A stretch of DNA of 64,000 nucleotides from RPRB01 sp035543115 (GCA_035543115.1 DATKKF010000004.1:186001-250000); one strand, 5' to 3'; positions 44,231-51,478 are shown, numbered from the stretch's first letter. Numbers and translations: made by a program. The notes: generated by a model from the sequence alone, not told the origin.

Positions 44231-45105
44231 CAGCCCGCTCCCCGTCCGATGGTGAAGGACAGACCCACCGTCGCCTGCTGCCCATCGTACGGGCGGAAGG
44301 GCCAGCGCTGCAGCTCCCTCATCAGGCAGTCCTGGAGCGCGCCCTCGGCGAACCGGGGGTGGTCCACCCAGAGCTTCTTCACCTGACCGTCGTTGCCGAT
44401 GACGAACTCGATCGGGATCCGCTCGGCGAGGCCGGGGGAGCGCTTCGCCTCCTCGGCGAAGCAGGGGTACAGCGAGCGCTGCCGCTGGGCGATCACCGTC
44501 TGGATCGACCCGCGGTCGAACTTCGCCTCGATGCTCACGTCGTCCGGGTCGGTCTCCTGGGTCCCCGGGCCGGGCCGGGGGCCGGAGACCGCGGCACGCG
44601 TACCGGTCCCGCTCGTCCGTCGCCCGACCCTGTCCAGCGGGTAGTCGAGCATCTCGTCCTGCTGCCTCCGGGCCTTCGCCAGCCGGATGACCGGCGGCTC
44701 GACGGCGATGGCCGCCTCCTCGGTGCGGGTGTCGAACGTGCCGTGCACCGCCATGTACCGGGCCACCGCCCCGGCGGCGCCGGCCACCACCAGGGCCACC
44801 CCGGCGAGGAGGGCCAGCCGGACATTCCGCTGGCGGCGGGCCCGGTCGCGCACCCGTCGCTCGAGCGCGTCCACCCGCCACTTCGCCTCGGCCTTGGCCA
44901 GGTGCACCCGGAGCGCCTCCACCTGGGTGACGCGCTCGAAGTCCTCGCCGACCAGGGCCACCTCGGTCTGCCCGTTGATGTCCCCGGCGTAGAGCCGGTC
45001 GAGCAGCTGCGTGCCCAGGACTGGCCCGAGCACCAGCTCCCCCTTGCGGTACAGCCACTCTCCCCCGAGCGACTGCTCGGCGTGTTCGACGTCGCGCGAG
45101 TCCAT
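44230..45105 (-). CDS. GYF domain/TonB-like C-terminal membrane protein (AgmX type)
   Basis: A 291-residue protein. The N-terminal ~45 residues match a GYF_2 domain (WLYRKGELVLGPVLG, LYAGDINGQTEV). A basic stretch is followed by one membrane helix (LALLAGVALVVAGAAGAV, about 98-115). The periplasmic end has an AgmX/PglI-type TonB-like domain with two cysteines (SLYPCFAEEA, GALQDCLMREL) and WPFRPYDG. In Myxococcus, related proteins belong to the gliding/polarity machinery and link cytoplasm to envelope. It lacks the N-terminal zinc ribbon known in some homologues. It is divergent from truA. Confidence 0.82.
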   Translation of the reverse strand: MDSRDVEHAEQSLGGEWLYRKGELVLGPVLGTQLLDRLYAGDINGQTEVALVGEDFERVTQVEALRVHLAKAEAKWRVDALERRVRDRARRQRNVRLALLAGVALVVAGAAGAVARYMAVHGTFDTRTEEAAIAVEPPVIRLAKARRQQDEMLDYPLDRVGRRTSGTGTRAAVSGPRPGPGTQETDPDDVSIEAKFDRGSIQTVIAQRQRSLYPCFAEEAKRSPGLAERIPIEFVIGNDGQVKKLWVDHPRFAEGALQDCLMRELQRWPFRPYDGQQATVGLSFTIGRGAG

Positions 45106-45143
45106 GATGTGGGAGCGAAATAGTCTACCCTGCCCGCAGACAC

Positions 45144-45956
45144 GTGAGGCGACGGCGTCTGGCGCTGTGGGTGTGGTACCGGGGCGATCGGTTCCAGGGC
45201 TGGCAGTCCCAGCGGACCGGTCTCTCGGTGCAGGAGACGCTCGAGGCGTCGCTCGCCGCGCACGGCGTCGAACGGCGACCCATGGCCGCGGGACGCACCG
45301 ACCGCGGCGTCCACGCCCGCTGCCAGCCGGTGAGCGTGCGCGTCCCCGCCGCGACGCCGCCCGGGGCACTGCTCGGGCTCGGCGGCGAGGGCTGGGGTGT
45401 GGCGGCGGCGGTGGACGCACCCGGCGGCTTCCACGCGCAGTGGTCCAGCGCGTCCAGGGAGTATCGCTACCGCCTCGCGGTCGGCCCGGTGCCCGCGCGC
45501 TGGCGTGGCCTGGTGTGGGAGACGGCCGCCCATCCCCGGCTCGCCGGCCGCCCCGTCGACCTCGAGAGGGTGCGCCGGGCGCTGGAGCGCGCGGTCGGCA
45601 CGCGCGACTTCTCGGCGCTGCACGCTGCCTCGAGCGTGCGCCGGCCGCGGACGGTCCTGGGCGTCTCGTGGTGGGAGCGCGAGGGGCTTGTGGAGCTGGC
45701 CGTCCGCGGCGACGCGTTCGGCCGGTACGGCGCGCGCCTGCTCGTCGGCGGCGCGGTGCTGGTCGGCGCGGGGCTGGTGGACGCGGGCACCTGGGACCGC
45801 GCACTCGAGACGGCGACCACGTTCGATGGGCTGCGCGCGCCGGCGGCCGGCCTCACGCTCTGGTCCGTCGGCTACCCCGAGCGGCTCGACCCGTTCGCGG
45901 ACGTCACCCCGCGACTTCCGACCGAGCCCCCGTTCGTGCCGCTGGATCAGGCCTGA
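45144..45956 (+). CDS. truA: tRNA pseudouridine synthase TruA family
   Basis: A 270-residue enzyme that makes pseudouridine at positions 38-40 of the tRNA anticodon arm. The catalytic Asp53 is in AAGRTDRGVHA. The later motifs FSALHAASS and FGRYGARLLVGGAVLVG resemble the family pattern. The Arg-rich start and a somewhat divergent C-terminal part suggest a paralogue or a fast-evolving copy. Start GTG 45144 follows a 38-bp divergent gap. Its last 10 bp overlap the RHH gene on the other strand. Confidence 0.88.
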   Translation: MRRRRLALWVWYRGDRFQGWQSQRTGLSVQETLEASLAAHGVERRPMAAGRTDRGVHARCQPVSVRVPAATPPGALLGLGGEGWGVAAAVDAPGGFHAQWSSASREYRYRLAVGPVPARWRGLVWETAAHPRLAGRPVDLERVRRALERAVGTRDFSALHAASSVRRPRTVLGVSWWEREGLVELAVRGDAFGRYGARLLVGGAVLVGAGLVDAGTWDRALETATTFDGLRAPAAGLTLWSVGYPERLDPFADVTPRLPTEPPFVPLDQA

Positions 45957-46156
45957 GGTGGTGGCACGCCGTACGGCACCATCGGCGCGCCGTGCTTGGC
46001 CAGCACGTCGGCGATGGCCTCACGCAGGTACTCGCTCTGGCGGATGCGGGTGGCGCGCGAGAGGGACTTCAGGGCCTCCAGCCGGTCCCGGGTGAGCCGG
46101 AACACGACGGAGGTGAGACGGGGCGTCGGGTGGGAGATGGTCATACCTTGATGCAC
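45947..46156 (-). CDS. Ribbon-helix-helix (CopG/Arc type) DNA-binding protein
   Basis: A protein of 65-69 residues. The beta strand SVVFRLTRDRLEAL, then SRATRIRQSEYLREAIADVLAKHG, is a ribbon-helix-helix fold, as in CopG-type repressors and antitoxins. GTG 46156 has AGGA four bases upstream; ATG 46144 is the alternative. No toxin gene is adjacent on the same strand, so it is probably a stand-alone regulator. It overlaps the 3' end of truA by 10 bp in convergent orientation. Confidence 0.75.
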   Translation of the reverse strand: MHQGMTISHPTPRLTSVVFRLTRDRLEALKSLSRATRIRQSEYLREAIADVLAKHGAPMVPYGVPPPQA

Positions 46157-46198
46157 ATCGTCCTACGTCGGGGCCACCGGTCAACTTCTTCGCCGGCT

Positions 46199-46741
46199 TC
46201 ACTCGAAGATGTAGGTCCGCATCTGGATCCCCCCGACGAGGGCACCGGCGATGCGGATGCCCTGCCCGGCCGTCACTTCGGCCGCGCCGCCCAGGTAGAG
46301 GCCGACGACGGGGAAGAGCTCGTACTGGATACCGACGCCGACCCGTGGTCCGGCGGTCACGTTGGGAGTGACGTGGAGCGCGAGCTCGGCGGTGAGATAG
46401 GTCTTGAAGCGGTCGTCGCCGAAGTACGCCCTGAGCCCGCCGGCGATGGCCACGTCCACCGACGCTCCGCCGAGGCCGGTACGCGCTCCGAGGCTCCACT
46501 CGTTCCCCGACACGCCGAGGGGGAACGTGAGCAGGGTCTCGAGCAGCGCGCGCCGGCCCTCCTCGGTCTCGCCGCCCGCCTTCACCTCGCGCTTGAAGTC
46601 GATGCCTCCGCCCACCAGGAGCCCGAGCGCGCCGCGGTGGTCCCACCGCTCCTCCTCTTCTGCCCCGGCGGCGAGCGGGAACAGGAGCAGCGCCAGGGTG
46701 AGCGCGGCGCACCAGGGGGACGCCTGCGGAGCCCCCCGCAC
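46199..46741 (-). CDS. Small exported beta-barrel-like outer membrane protein
   Basis: About 180 residues. The signal peptide core is LTLALLLFPLAAG, cut near AGA-EE. The mature part has alternating hydrophobic and polar strands rich in Gly (LGLLVGGGIDF, SLGARTGLGGASVDVAIAG, VTAGPRVGVGIQYEL) and ends with an aromatic residue (MRTYIFE), as expected for a small outer-membrane barrel. GTG 46741 puts the start inside the repeat array at 46709-46882, so the first ten residues come from repeat DNA and the true start may differ. No family recognised. Confidence 0.6.
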   Translation of the reverse strand: MRGAPQASPWCAALTLALLLFPLAAGAEEEERWDHRGALGLLVGGGIDFKREVKAGGETEEGRRALLETLLTFPLGVSGNEWSLGARTGLGGASVDVAIAGGLRAYFGDDRFKTYLTAELALHVTPNVTAGPRVGVGIQYELFPVVGLYLGGAAEVTAGQGIRIAGALVGGIQMRTYIFE

Positions 46742-46882
46742 CAGGGGGACGCCCGCGGAGCGTCGCAGAGGCGCCGCTCGTCCAGGCTCAGCCGCGCAGC
46801 GGCGCGGCGCGTCCGGGCTCAGCCCCCCGCACCAGGGGGACGCCTGCGGAGCCGCGCAGCGGCGCGGCGCGTCCGGGCTCAG
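46709..46882. repeat. Local repeat array between larE and the outer-membrane gene
   Basis: Two unit types are mixed. Unit A (24 bp, containing CACCAGGGGGACGCC) occurs at 46709-46732, at 46738-46761 with one change, and at 46829-46852. Unit B (32 bp, containing CGCGCAGCGGCGCGGCGCG) occurs identically at 46791-46822 and 46851-46882, with a degenerate copy at 46760-46791. A links to B as a roughly 60-bp block. The array begins inside the signal-peptide codons of one gene and ends in the stop codon of larE. Units can form GGGGG/CCCCC stems. It looks like duplication of a local segment or a dispersed GC-rich repeat. Confidence 0.8.
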
Positions 46883-47742
46883 GAGTGTGCTCCGGCGGGA
46901 GGCAGCCCCACCGCCTCGTTCAAGCGGCCCGACCGGAACGGTTCGAGGTCCAGCGCCACGTAGGCGAACCCACGGGCGCGGAGCGCCCGGTTGATCCGCT
47001 CGCGGAACTCGGGGTCGGCGAACCGGTGCTGCTCCTCGGCCGCCACCTCCAGCCGGGCGATATCGCCGTGGTAGCGGACCCGGAAGCTGCGCAGACCCGC
47101 GGCGCGGAGGTCCGACTCGGCGCTGCCGATCTGCACCAGCCGCTCGGGGGTGACCGCCGTCCCGTAGGGGATGCGTGAGGCCAGGCACGGCATCTGCGGC
47201 TTGTCCCAGGTCCGGAGGCCCAGCGCACGGGAGTGGGCGCGGATCTCCTCCTTGGTCAGTCCGACGTCGGCAAGGGGCGAGCGGATCGCCTGCTCGCGCG
47301 CCGCCCGGTGCCCGGGCCGGTGGTCGCGCAGGTCGTCGGCGTTGAACCCGTCGACGATGGCCGCGAGCCCGAGCTGCCCCGCCCACGCGCTGCACAGCGT
47401 GTACAGCGCGCTCTTGCAGAAGTAGCAGCGGTTGGTCGGATTGGCGGCATACCGCGGGTCGCTCACCTCGTCGGAGTCGACCGAGAGATGCCGGACGCCC
47501 AGCTCCCTGGCCATCGCCTCTGCCTCCCGCTTCTCCTCGGGGGCCACGCTCGCCGAGATGGCGGTCAGGGCCACCGCGCGCTCCCCCAGCTCGTCCCGCA
47601 CGATGCGCAGGACGAAGGTGCTGTCCACCCCGCCCGAGAAGGCGACCAGCGCCGAGCCGAGCCCCCGCAACTCCTCGCGGAGCCGGGCGACCTTCGGCGC
47701 GCTGCGCTCGACCAGCGATTGCCACTGCGCGGACGTCAGCAC
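46879..47742 (-). CDS. larE: LarE-type ATP-dependent sulfur transferase
   Basis: A 287-residue PP-loop enzyme. SGGVDS at 36-41 binds ATP. LarE adenylates the nickel-pincer cofactor precursor and inserts sulfur. Three cysteines are placed like those of iron-sulfur LarE proteins: Cys106 and Cys109 in NRCYFCK and Cys186 in MPCLASRIPYG. That suggests a [4Fe-4S] catalytic type rather than the sacrificial single-Cys type; this is inferred from the motif only. larA, larB and larC are not in the window. GTG 47742 starts 22 bp past the cysC stop. The stop codon lies in a repeat unit. Confidence 0.88.
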   Translation of the reverse strand: MLTSAQWQSLVERSAPKVARLREELRGLGSALVAFSGGVDSTFVLRIVRDELGERAVALTAISASVAPEEKREAEAMARELGVRHLSVDSDEVSDPRYAANPTNRCYFCKSALYTLCSAWAGQLGLAAIVDGFNADDLRDHRPGHRAAREQAIRSPLADVGLTKEEIRAHSRALGLRTWDKPQMPCLASRIPYGTAVTPERLVQIGSAESDLRAAGLRSFRVRYHGDIARLEVAAEEQHRFADPEFRERINRALRARGFAYVALDLEPFRSGRLNEAVGLPPAGAHS

Positions 47743-47764
47743 GGCTGCCGGACTCCGCCCGCGG

Positions 47765-48430
47765 TCAGCGCTTGCCCTTGGCGGCCTTGCGCGGCTTGGC
47801 GACCCGGGCCGCCCGCGCAACCGGACGCGCCCGTGCGCCTTTCCTCGCCGGCCGGCTCGCCTTCATCCGTTTGCCAGTGATGACCTTCAGCTCCTCCGCC
47901 GTGACGAGGCCCATGTCGAGGAGCGCCTGGAAGATGCGGAGCGCTCCCGACTCGACCGTCTCGACGTCCGAGCGGATGGTGACCTCCGGCGAGGAGGGCG
48001 GCTCGTAGGGCTCGGTGATCCCGACGAAGTTGGGAATCTCCCCGGCGAGCGCCTTCTTGTACTTCCCGGTCGAGTCCCGCTGGATGAGCTTCTCGGTGGG
48101 GCAATCGACGTAGACCTCGAGGTAGCGGCCGATGAGACGCCGGTTCTCCTCGCGCGCACCCTTGTACGGACTGACCGAGGCCACCAGGGTCGCGACCTGG
48201 TTGCGGGTCAGGAGGTTGGCCACGAGGCCGACCCGCCGCACGCCGATGTTCCGCTCCTCCTTGGTGTCGGCCGTGCCGCCCCAGAGGTGCTCGGCGAGGT
48301 CGTTCTCGTCCAGCACCTCGACCGGACGGGCCACCTGGCGGAGCCGGGCAGCGATGTAGTCGACCAGGGTCGTCTTACCGGCGCCGGACATCCCGGTGAG
48401 CCAGAGCGTGAAGCCTTGGTTGGGGGCCAT
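47765..48430 (-). CDS. cysC: Adenylylsulfate (APS) kinase-like protein with a basic tail
   Basis: A 221-residue P-loop kinase. Walker A GMSGAGKTT (about 12-20), NIGVRRVGLVANLL, SVSPYKGAREENR and TGKYKKA match APS kinases, which make PAPS from APS. The usual DGDN reads DEND. After about residue 188 the protein ends in some 33 residues of Lys/Arg/Ala (PARKGARARPVARAARVA...), like a histone H1 tail, absent from ordinary CysC. ATG 48430 is chosen just before the P-loop domain. sat/cysDN are not adjacent. A sigma-70-like promoter lies 70-100 bp upstream. Confidence 0.87.
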   Translation of the reverse strand: MAPNQGFTLWLTGMSGAGKTTLVDYIAARLRQVARPVEVLDENDLAEHLWGGTADTKEERNIGVRRVGLVANLLTRNQVATLVASVSPYKGAREENRRLIGRYLEVYVDCPTEKLIQRDSTGKYKKALAGEIPNFVGITEPYEPPSSPEVTIRSDVETVESGALRIFQALLDMGLVTAEELKVITGKRMKASRPARKGARARPVARAARVAKPRKAAKGKR

Positions 48431-48497
48431 GAATACTCCGCGAGCGGCGAGCAAGTTTCGTACCAGCGCGTGAAAACCGAGGCGCTGCGCAGGCTTG

Positions 48498-48526
48498 TGT
48501 GTACACGAAGTCGCGGGCGCTGACAA
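48498..48526 (-). promoter_or_regulatory. Candidate sigma-70 promoter of cysC
   Basis: On the minus strand TTGTCA (48526-48521) and TACACA (48503-48498) are separated by exactly 17 bases. It lies downstream of the terminator hairpin of the preceding operon and about 70 bp before the cysC start, so it would start a new unit for cysC and perhaps larE. The -10 is only a partial match. Confidence 0.45.
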
Positions 48527-48559
48527 TTCGAACTGCGGAAGAAGGCGGCGGGTGTCCGT

Positions 48560-48587
48560 GCGAAAGAACCTGAAATCATTCAGGTTC
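48560..48587 (-). terminator. Terminator overlapping the stop of the pseudo-E1/JAMM gene
   Basis: GAACCTGAA (48566-48574) and TTCAGGTTC (48579-48587) form a perfect 9-bp stem with loop ATCA. On the minus strand TTTC follows the stem. The TGA stop at 48580-48582 is inside the stem. It is AT-richer than its surroundings and should end the E1/TusA operon. Confidence 0.6.
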
Positions 48588-49575
48588 CGCGCGGCAGCGG
48601 ACAGTCGATCTCGAGGAACTCACCATCGGCCCACACGGCCCACCGGGCGCTCCGGGCCCGGCCATCCCGGAAGGCCACGACCAGGTGGGCCACGCCTGGC
48701 AGGAGCGGCTGGCCGTCGGCCGCCGCCCAGCGATGGTCCTCGGCGGAGAAGTGCTCCCCGCCATCGGGATGCGAGTGGGCGATGGCCAGCACGCGCTCCC
48801 CTGCGCGGTCGGCATCCTGAAGCAGCCTCAGCCAGGCCTTCGGCTCGAGGCTGAAGGCGTTCCGCGGCGAACGCGGAAACGTCGCCGGATCGCGGGCATG
48901 GTGGGTGGCCTGGGCGTTCTCCATCTGCACCAGGCGCACGCCCTCGTCACCACCGACCAGCACCGCGCACCCCTCGTCCGGCAGGGAGGCGGCGAGATGG
49001 GTGACGAGTTCGACGAGCACCGCCACGGGCACGAAGGGCGGCCGGTGCGCGCATGCGGGGGCAGCGAGCGAGTCGAGCGCACCGGCCCCCGACGCCTCCA
49101 CGCCCTCGAGGCCGGGCGCCAGTCCCAGGACGCGCCGCTGCACCAGCAGGGCGACCAGGCTCCCCACCTGGACGCTGGCCGCCGTCGCCTCGCCGGCCGG
49201 GCCGAGGCCGCGCGTCACGCCACGGAGACAGCCCCGGCAGCCGTCCTCGCCGATCGACCACAGGACGTGCGCCCCACCGCGGGAGCCAAGCACCACCCCG
49301 GCTGGCTCCGGCGCGCCCGGAGCCGAGACGAGCTGGAGCCGGCGGGCTGGCGTGGACTCGAGGAGTGGCGGCGTCCGGGCCCAGGCGCTGGGCGCCTCCG
49401 AGGCGAGCCGGACCTCGCTTCCACCGGCGCGGAGATAGGCGGCCGCGGCGCCCGCCACGTCGCCAGCGAGCTCGACCTCGACGCGCACCGCCCCCAGCGC
49501 TTTCTGACCACGCTCGCCGACGTCGCGGAGCAGGATCTGCCGCGCGTACCGCTGGATCTGCGGCTCGCTCAGCAC
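48580..49575 (-). CDS. Pseudo-E1 (ThiF-like, nucleotide loop lost) fused to a JAMM metallopeptidase
   Basis: A 331-residue fusion. Residues ~2-60 align with the MoeB/ThiF start: LSEPQIQRYARQILL keeps the RYxRQ motif (Arg12 matches MoeB Arg14). Where GxGGLG should be, VELAGDVAGA is found, so ATP binding is probably lost. One CxxC (CRGC) of the zinc site remains. Residues ~200-331 form a JAMM/MPN+ domain: DEGCAVLVGG supplies the acid, and HSHP (His267, His269) with Ser277 and Asp280 in HFSAEDHRW supply the metal ligands. It may clip a carrier-protein conjugate. GTG 49575 overlaps the tusA stop by 7 bp, so it is coupled to TusA and the active E1. Confidence 0.82.
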   Translation of the reverse strand: MLSEPQIQRYARQILLRDVGERGQKALGAVRVEVELAGDVAGAAAAYLRAGGSEVRLASEAPSAWARTPPLLESTPARRLQLVSAPGAPEPAGVVLGSRGGAHVLWSIGEDGCRGCLRGVTRGLGPAGEATAASVQVGSLVALLVQRRVLGLAPGLEGVEASGAGALDSLAAPACAHRPPFVPVAVLVELVTHLAASLPDEGCAVLVGGDEGVRLVQMENAQATHHARDPATFPRSPRNAFSLEPKAWLRLLQDADRAGERVLAIAHSHPDGGEHFSAEDHRWAAADGQPLLPGVAHLVVAFRDGRARSARWAVWADGEFLEIDCPLPRGT

Positions 49576-49811
49576 CGGGGTCTCCCGCGGCGAAGGAGGA
49601 GCCTCCAGGTCCCGTCCTCGAGCGGCTCGAGCCCGAGCACGGTGTGCCCCTGATCCCGCGCGCTGTCGGGCACGTTCCGGAGCGGCTCGTCTCCCTTGAG
49701 CCGGACCTCCAGGATGCCGCCGACCGGCAGCCGCTCGAGGGCGATCTTGGTGCGCACGAAGGTCATCGGGCAGACCTCGGCGGTGATGTCGATGCGCGCG
49801 TCCGGGGTCAT
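49569..49811 (-). CDS. TusA-family sulfur carrier protein
   Basis: An 80-residue protein of the TusA/SirA/YeeD family. Cys14 in AEVCPMTFVRTKIALE is the persulfide-carrying residue, followed by LPVGGILEVRLKGDEPL. Such proteins pass sulfur to thiolation or molybdopterin pathways. It lacks a C-terminal Gly-Gly (it ends RRGRPRC), so it is not a ThiS/MoaD ubiquitin-like carrier. It is sandwiched between the active E1 and the pseudo-E1/JAMM gene with overlaps on both sides (ATGA; 7 bp), which argues that it is their substrate or sulfur source. Confidence 0.9.
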   Translation of the reverse strand: MTPDARIDITAEVCPMTFVRTKIALERLPVGGILEVRLKGDEPLRNVPDSARDQGHTVLGLEPLEDGTWRLLLRRGRPRC

Positions 49812-50488
49812 GCGCCTGCTCCGCACCCAGGGCAGCCGGCCACGCGGTGGACGGTGAGCGTCCGAAAGCGCAGGCTCCGTCCGTCGACGACGTGCAGCGT
49901 GCTCCGTCCGGCGGGCGAGGGAGGCCCGAGGGCGAGCGACGCCTGGAGCGCGCCGAGCACGCCGGCGAGCGAGCCGAGCACCCCGGCCTGGGCGCAGGTG
50001 GGGACCTCGTCCTCGCGCGGGGCCGTGCCGTACAGACACCGGAGGCAGGCGCCACCGGGGTCGATGCGCATGGCCTGACCGCCCCACTGGACCACGCCCC
50101 CCGAGACCAGCGGTGTTCCGGTCCGGGCGACCGCGTCGGACAGCTGGAATTTGGCCTCCACCGAATCGGTGCCGTCGATGGCCAGCGCGTGGCGCGACAG
50201 GAGCGACTGCACCTCGCCCGGGCCCACGCGCTTCACCCAGGTCTCGATCTCCAGCCCGGGGTATGCGCGGGCGAGCCGCTCCCGCGCGACCTCGACCTTG
50301 CATCGTCCCACGTCGTCGGGTCCGTACAGCGGCTGCCGGTGGAGATTCGAGGTCTCCACCACGTCGCCGTCGACGAGCGTGAGCCGGCGCGCCCCGGCCC
50401 CGGCGAGCGCGACCGCTGCCGGACACCCGAGCCCCCCCATCCCGATGATCACCGTCGCCCCGAGCATCGGTCGGCTAGGGTACGTCAC
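49808..50488 (-). CDS. MoeB/ThiF-type adenylating E1-like enzyme lacking the N-terminal helix
   Basis: A 226-residue E1-like protein. It starts directly at the nucleotide domain: VIIGMGGLGCP (Gly16-Gly21), then DGDVVETSNLHRQPLYG, the GRCKVEVA lysine, DGTDS, and the likely catalytic Cys165 in PTCAQAGVLG. Zinc Cys pairs are CLRC and CPGC. All ATP-site residues of MoeB except the N-terminal RYxRQ arginine, which MoeB supplies from the partner subunit, are present. MoeB/ThiF proteins are usually about 250 residues with that helix. GTG 50488 has AGGG five bases upstream; ATG 50467 is possible. It adenylates a carrier C terminus, but no Gly-Gly carrier gene is visible here. Confidence 0.88.
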   Translation of the reverse strand: MTYPSRPMLGATVIIGMGGLGCPAAVALAGAGARRLTLVDGDVVETSNLHRQPLYGPDDVGRCKVEVARERLARAYPGLEIETWVKRVGPGEVQSLLSRHALAIDGTDSVEAKFQLSDAVARTGTPLVSGGVVQWGGQAMRIDPGGACLRCLYGTAPREDEVPTCAQAGVLGSLAGVLGALQASLALGPPSPAGRSTLHVVDGRSLRFRTLTVHRVAGCPGCGAGA

Positions 50489-50863
50489 ATGCGCCCTGCC
50501 CTGCTCCCGGTGCTGCTCCTCGCCGCGGGGGCGTGTCGTCCGTCCACGCCGCACGAAGCGAGCGCGCCGCCGCCTCCGCCCCAGGCCGCGCCCTCCGCAG
50601 CCCGCCCGTCACCCGCCGCCGAGCGGTCGGCCGCTCCTGCGCCTGCACCGCGCACCGCGCTGGACGTTCAGCAGACCGACTGCGTGGAGAAGTGGCTGAA
50701 CGGGCACGGTCTCGACGCCTACGGGAACCCCCGGGGGACGATGTATGCCGGCGGGACGCCCACCTTCGACGAGGCGACCGGCAGGTCGGTGGATCGCTGG
50801 ACCCTGGTGGCGAAGAACCGGCCCGAAGCGCTGCAGAGCTGTGCGGTTCCGGTCCCGCCCTGA
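50489..50863 (+). CDS. Small lipoprotein of unknown function
   Basis: A 124-residue protein with a lipobox signal (PVLLLAAGAC, Cys at 16), then a Pro/Ala-rich spacer and a C-terminal part with two cysteines (VQQTDCVEKWLNGHG, ALQSCAVPVPP). Its ATG 50489 directly abuts the E1 start GTG 50488 on the other strand, and AGGG lies eight bases upstream. No family recognised. It is probably an outer-membrane or periplasmic lipoprotein with a disulfide. Confidence 0.7.
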   Translation: MRPALLPVLLLAAGACRPSTPHEASAPPPPPQAAPSAARPSPAAERSAAPAPAPRTALDVQQTDCVEKWLNGHGLDAYGNPRGTMYAGGTPTFDEATGRSVDRWTLVAKNRPEALQSCAVPVPP

Positions 50864-50913
50864 CGACGGCCAGGCGGGTCCCGAGCAGCGGGCGTGCCGG
50901 AGCCCCGCGACGA

Positions 50914-51381
50914 TCAGAGGGTCGCCGGGCTGCCGGCCCGCCGCTCGAGCGCGGCGATGACGTCGTCGAGGTGCCGCCACACCTGGCGCTCGTGGTGGAT
51001 GACCTCCTCGATCCGTCCCTCGGGCGAGACGATGAAGGTCACCCGCCGGTTGATCCGGACCAGGGGCCAGAGCACCCCGAACTTCTCGCTGATCTTCCGG
51101 TCGCTGTCACCGAGCAGCGGGTACTCGATCTTCTCGCTCCGGGCGAAGTCGCACTGCACCTCGGGCTTGTCGACCGAGACGCCGACCAGCTCGCCGCCGA
51201 GCCCGCGGATCCGGGTCTGGTTGTCCCGGAAGTGGCGGATCTCCTCGGTGCACCCCGCGGTGAAAGCCTTGGGAAAGAAGAAGAGCACCACCCGCCGGCC
51301 TCGGTAGTCGGCGAGGCGAACGGGCCGACCCTGACAGTCGCGCGCCTCGAACTCCGGCGCCGCGTCACCCACCCCGAGCAT
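50914..51381 (-). CDS. bcp: Peroxiredoxin, BCP/PrxQ type
   Basis: A 155-residue thiol peroxidase. The peroxidatic Cys44 is in KAFTAGCTEEI. The E. coli-type resolving Cys five residues later is absent; Cys77 in EVQCDFARSE may take that role, as in the other PrxQ class. ATG 51381 has GGAGG six bases upstream, an ideal site. It reduces hydrogen and organic peroxides with thioredoxin. It follows the rpoC terminator on the same strand, so it is an independent unit. Confidence 0.92.
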   Translation of the reverse strand: MLGVGDAAPEFEARDCQGRPVRLADYRGRRVVLFFFPKAFTAGCTEEIRHFRDNQTRIRGLGGELVGVSVDKPEVQCDFARSEKIEYPLLGDSDRKISEKFGVLWPLVRINRRVTFIVSPEGRIEEVIHHERQVWRHLDDVIAALERRAGSPATL

Positions 51382-51478
51382 GGACAACCTCCGGATCGAC
51401 CCATTTGCCACGAAACCAGGGCCCGTGGCACCCCGGCCACCGGTACAGCGTCGGTCAGTGGAACCCCGTGCCTTCCTG

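Noticed and set aside
46709..46882. Regular repeats that might be a CRISPR array
   Set aside because: Units abut or overlap coding sequence, spacers are not of constant length, units differ in type and no cas gene is present.
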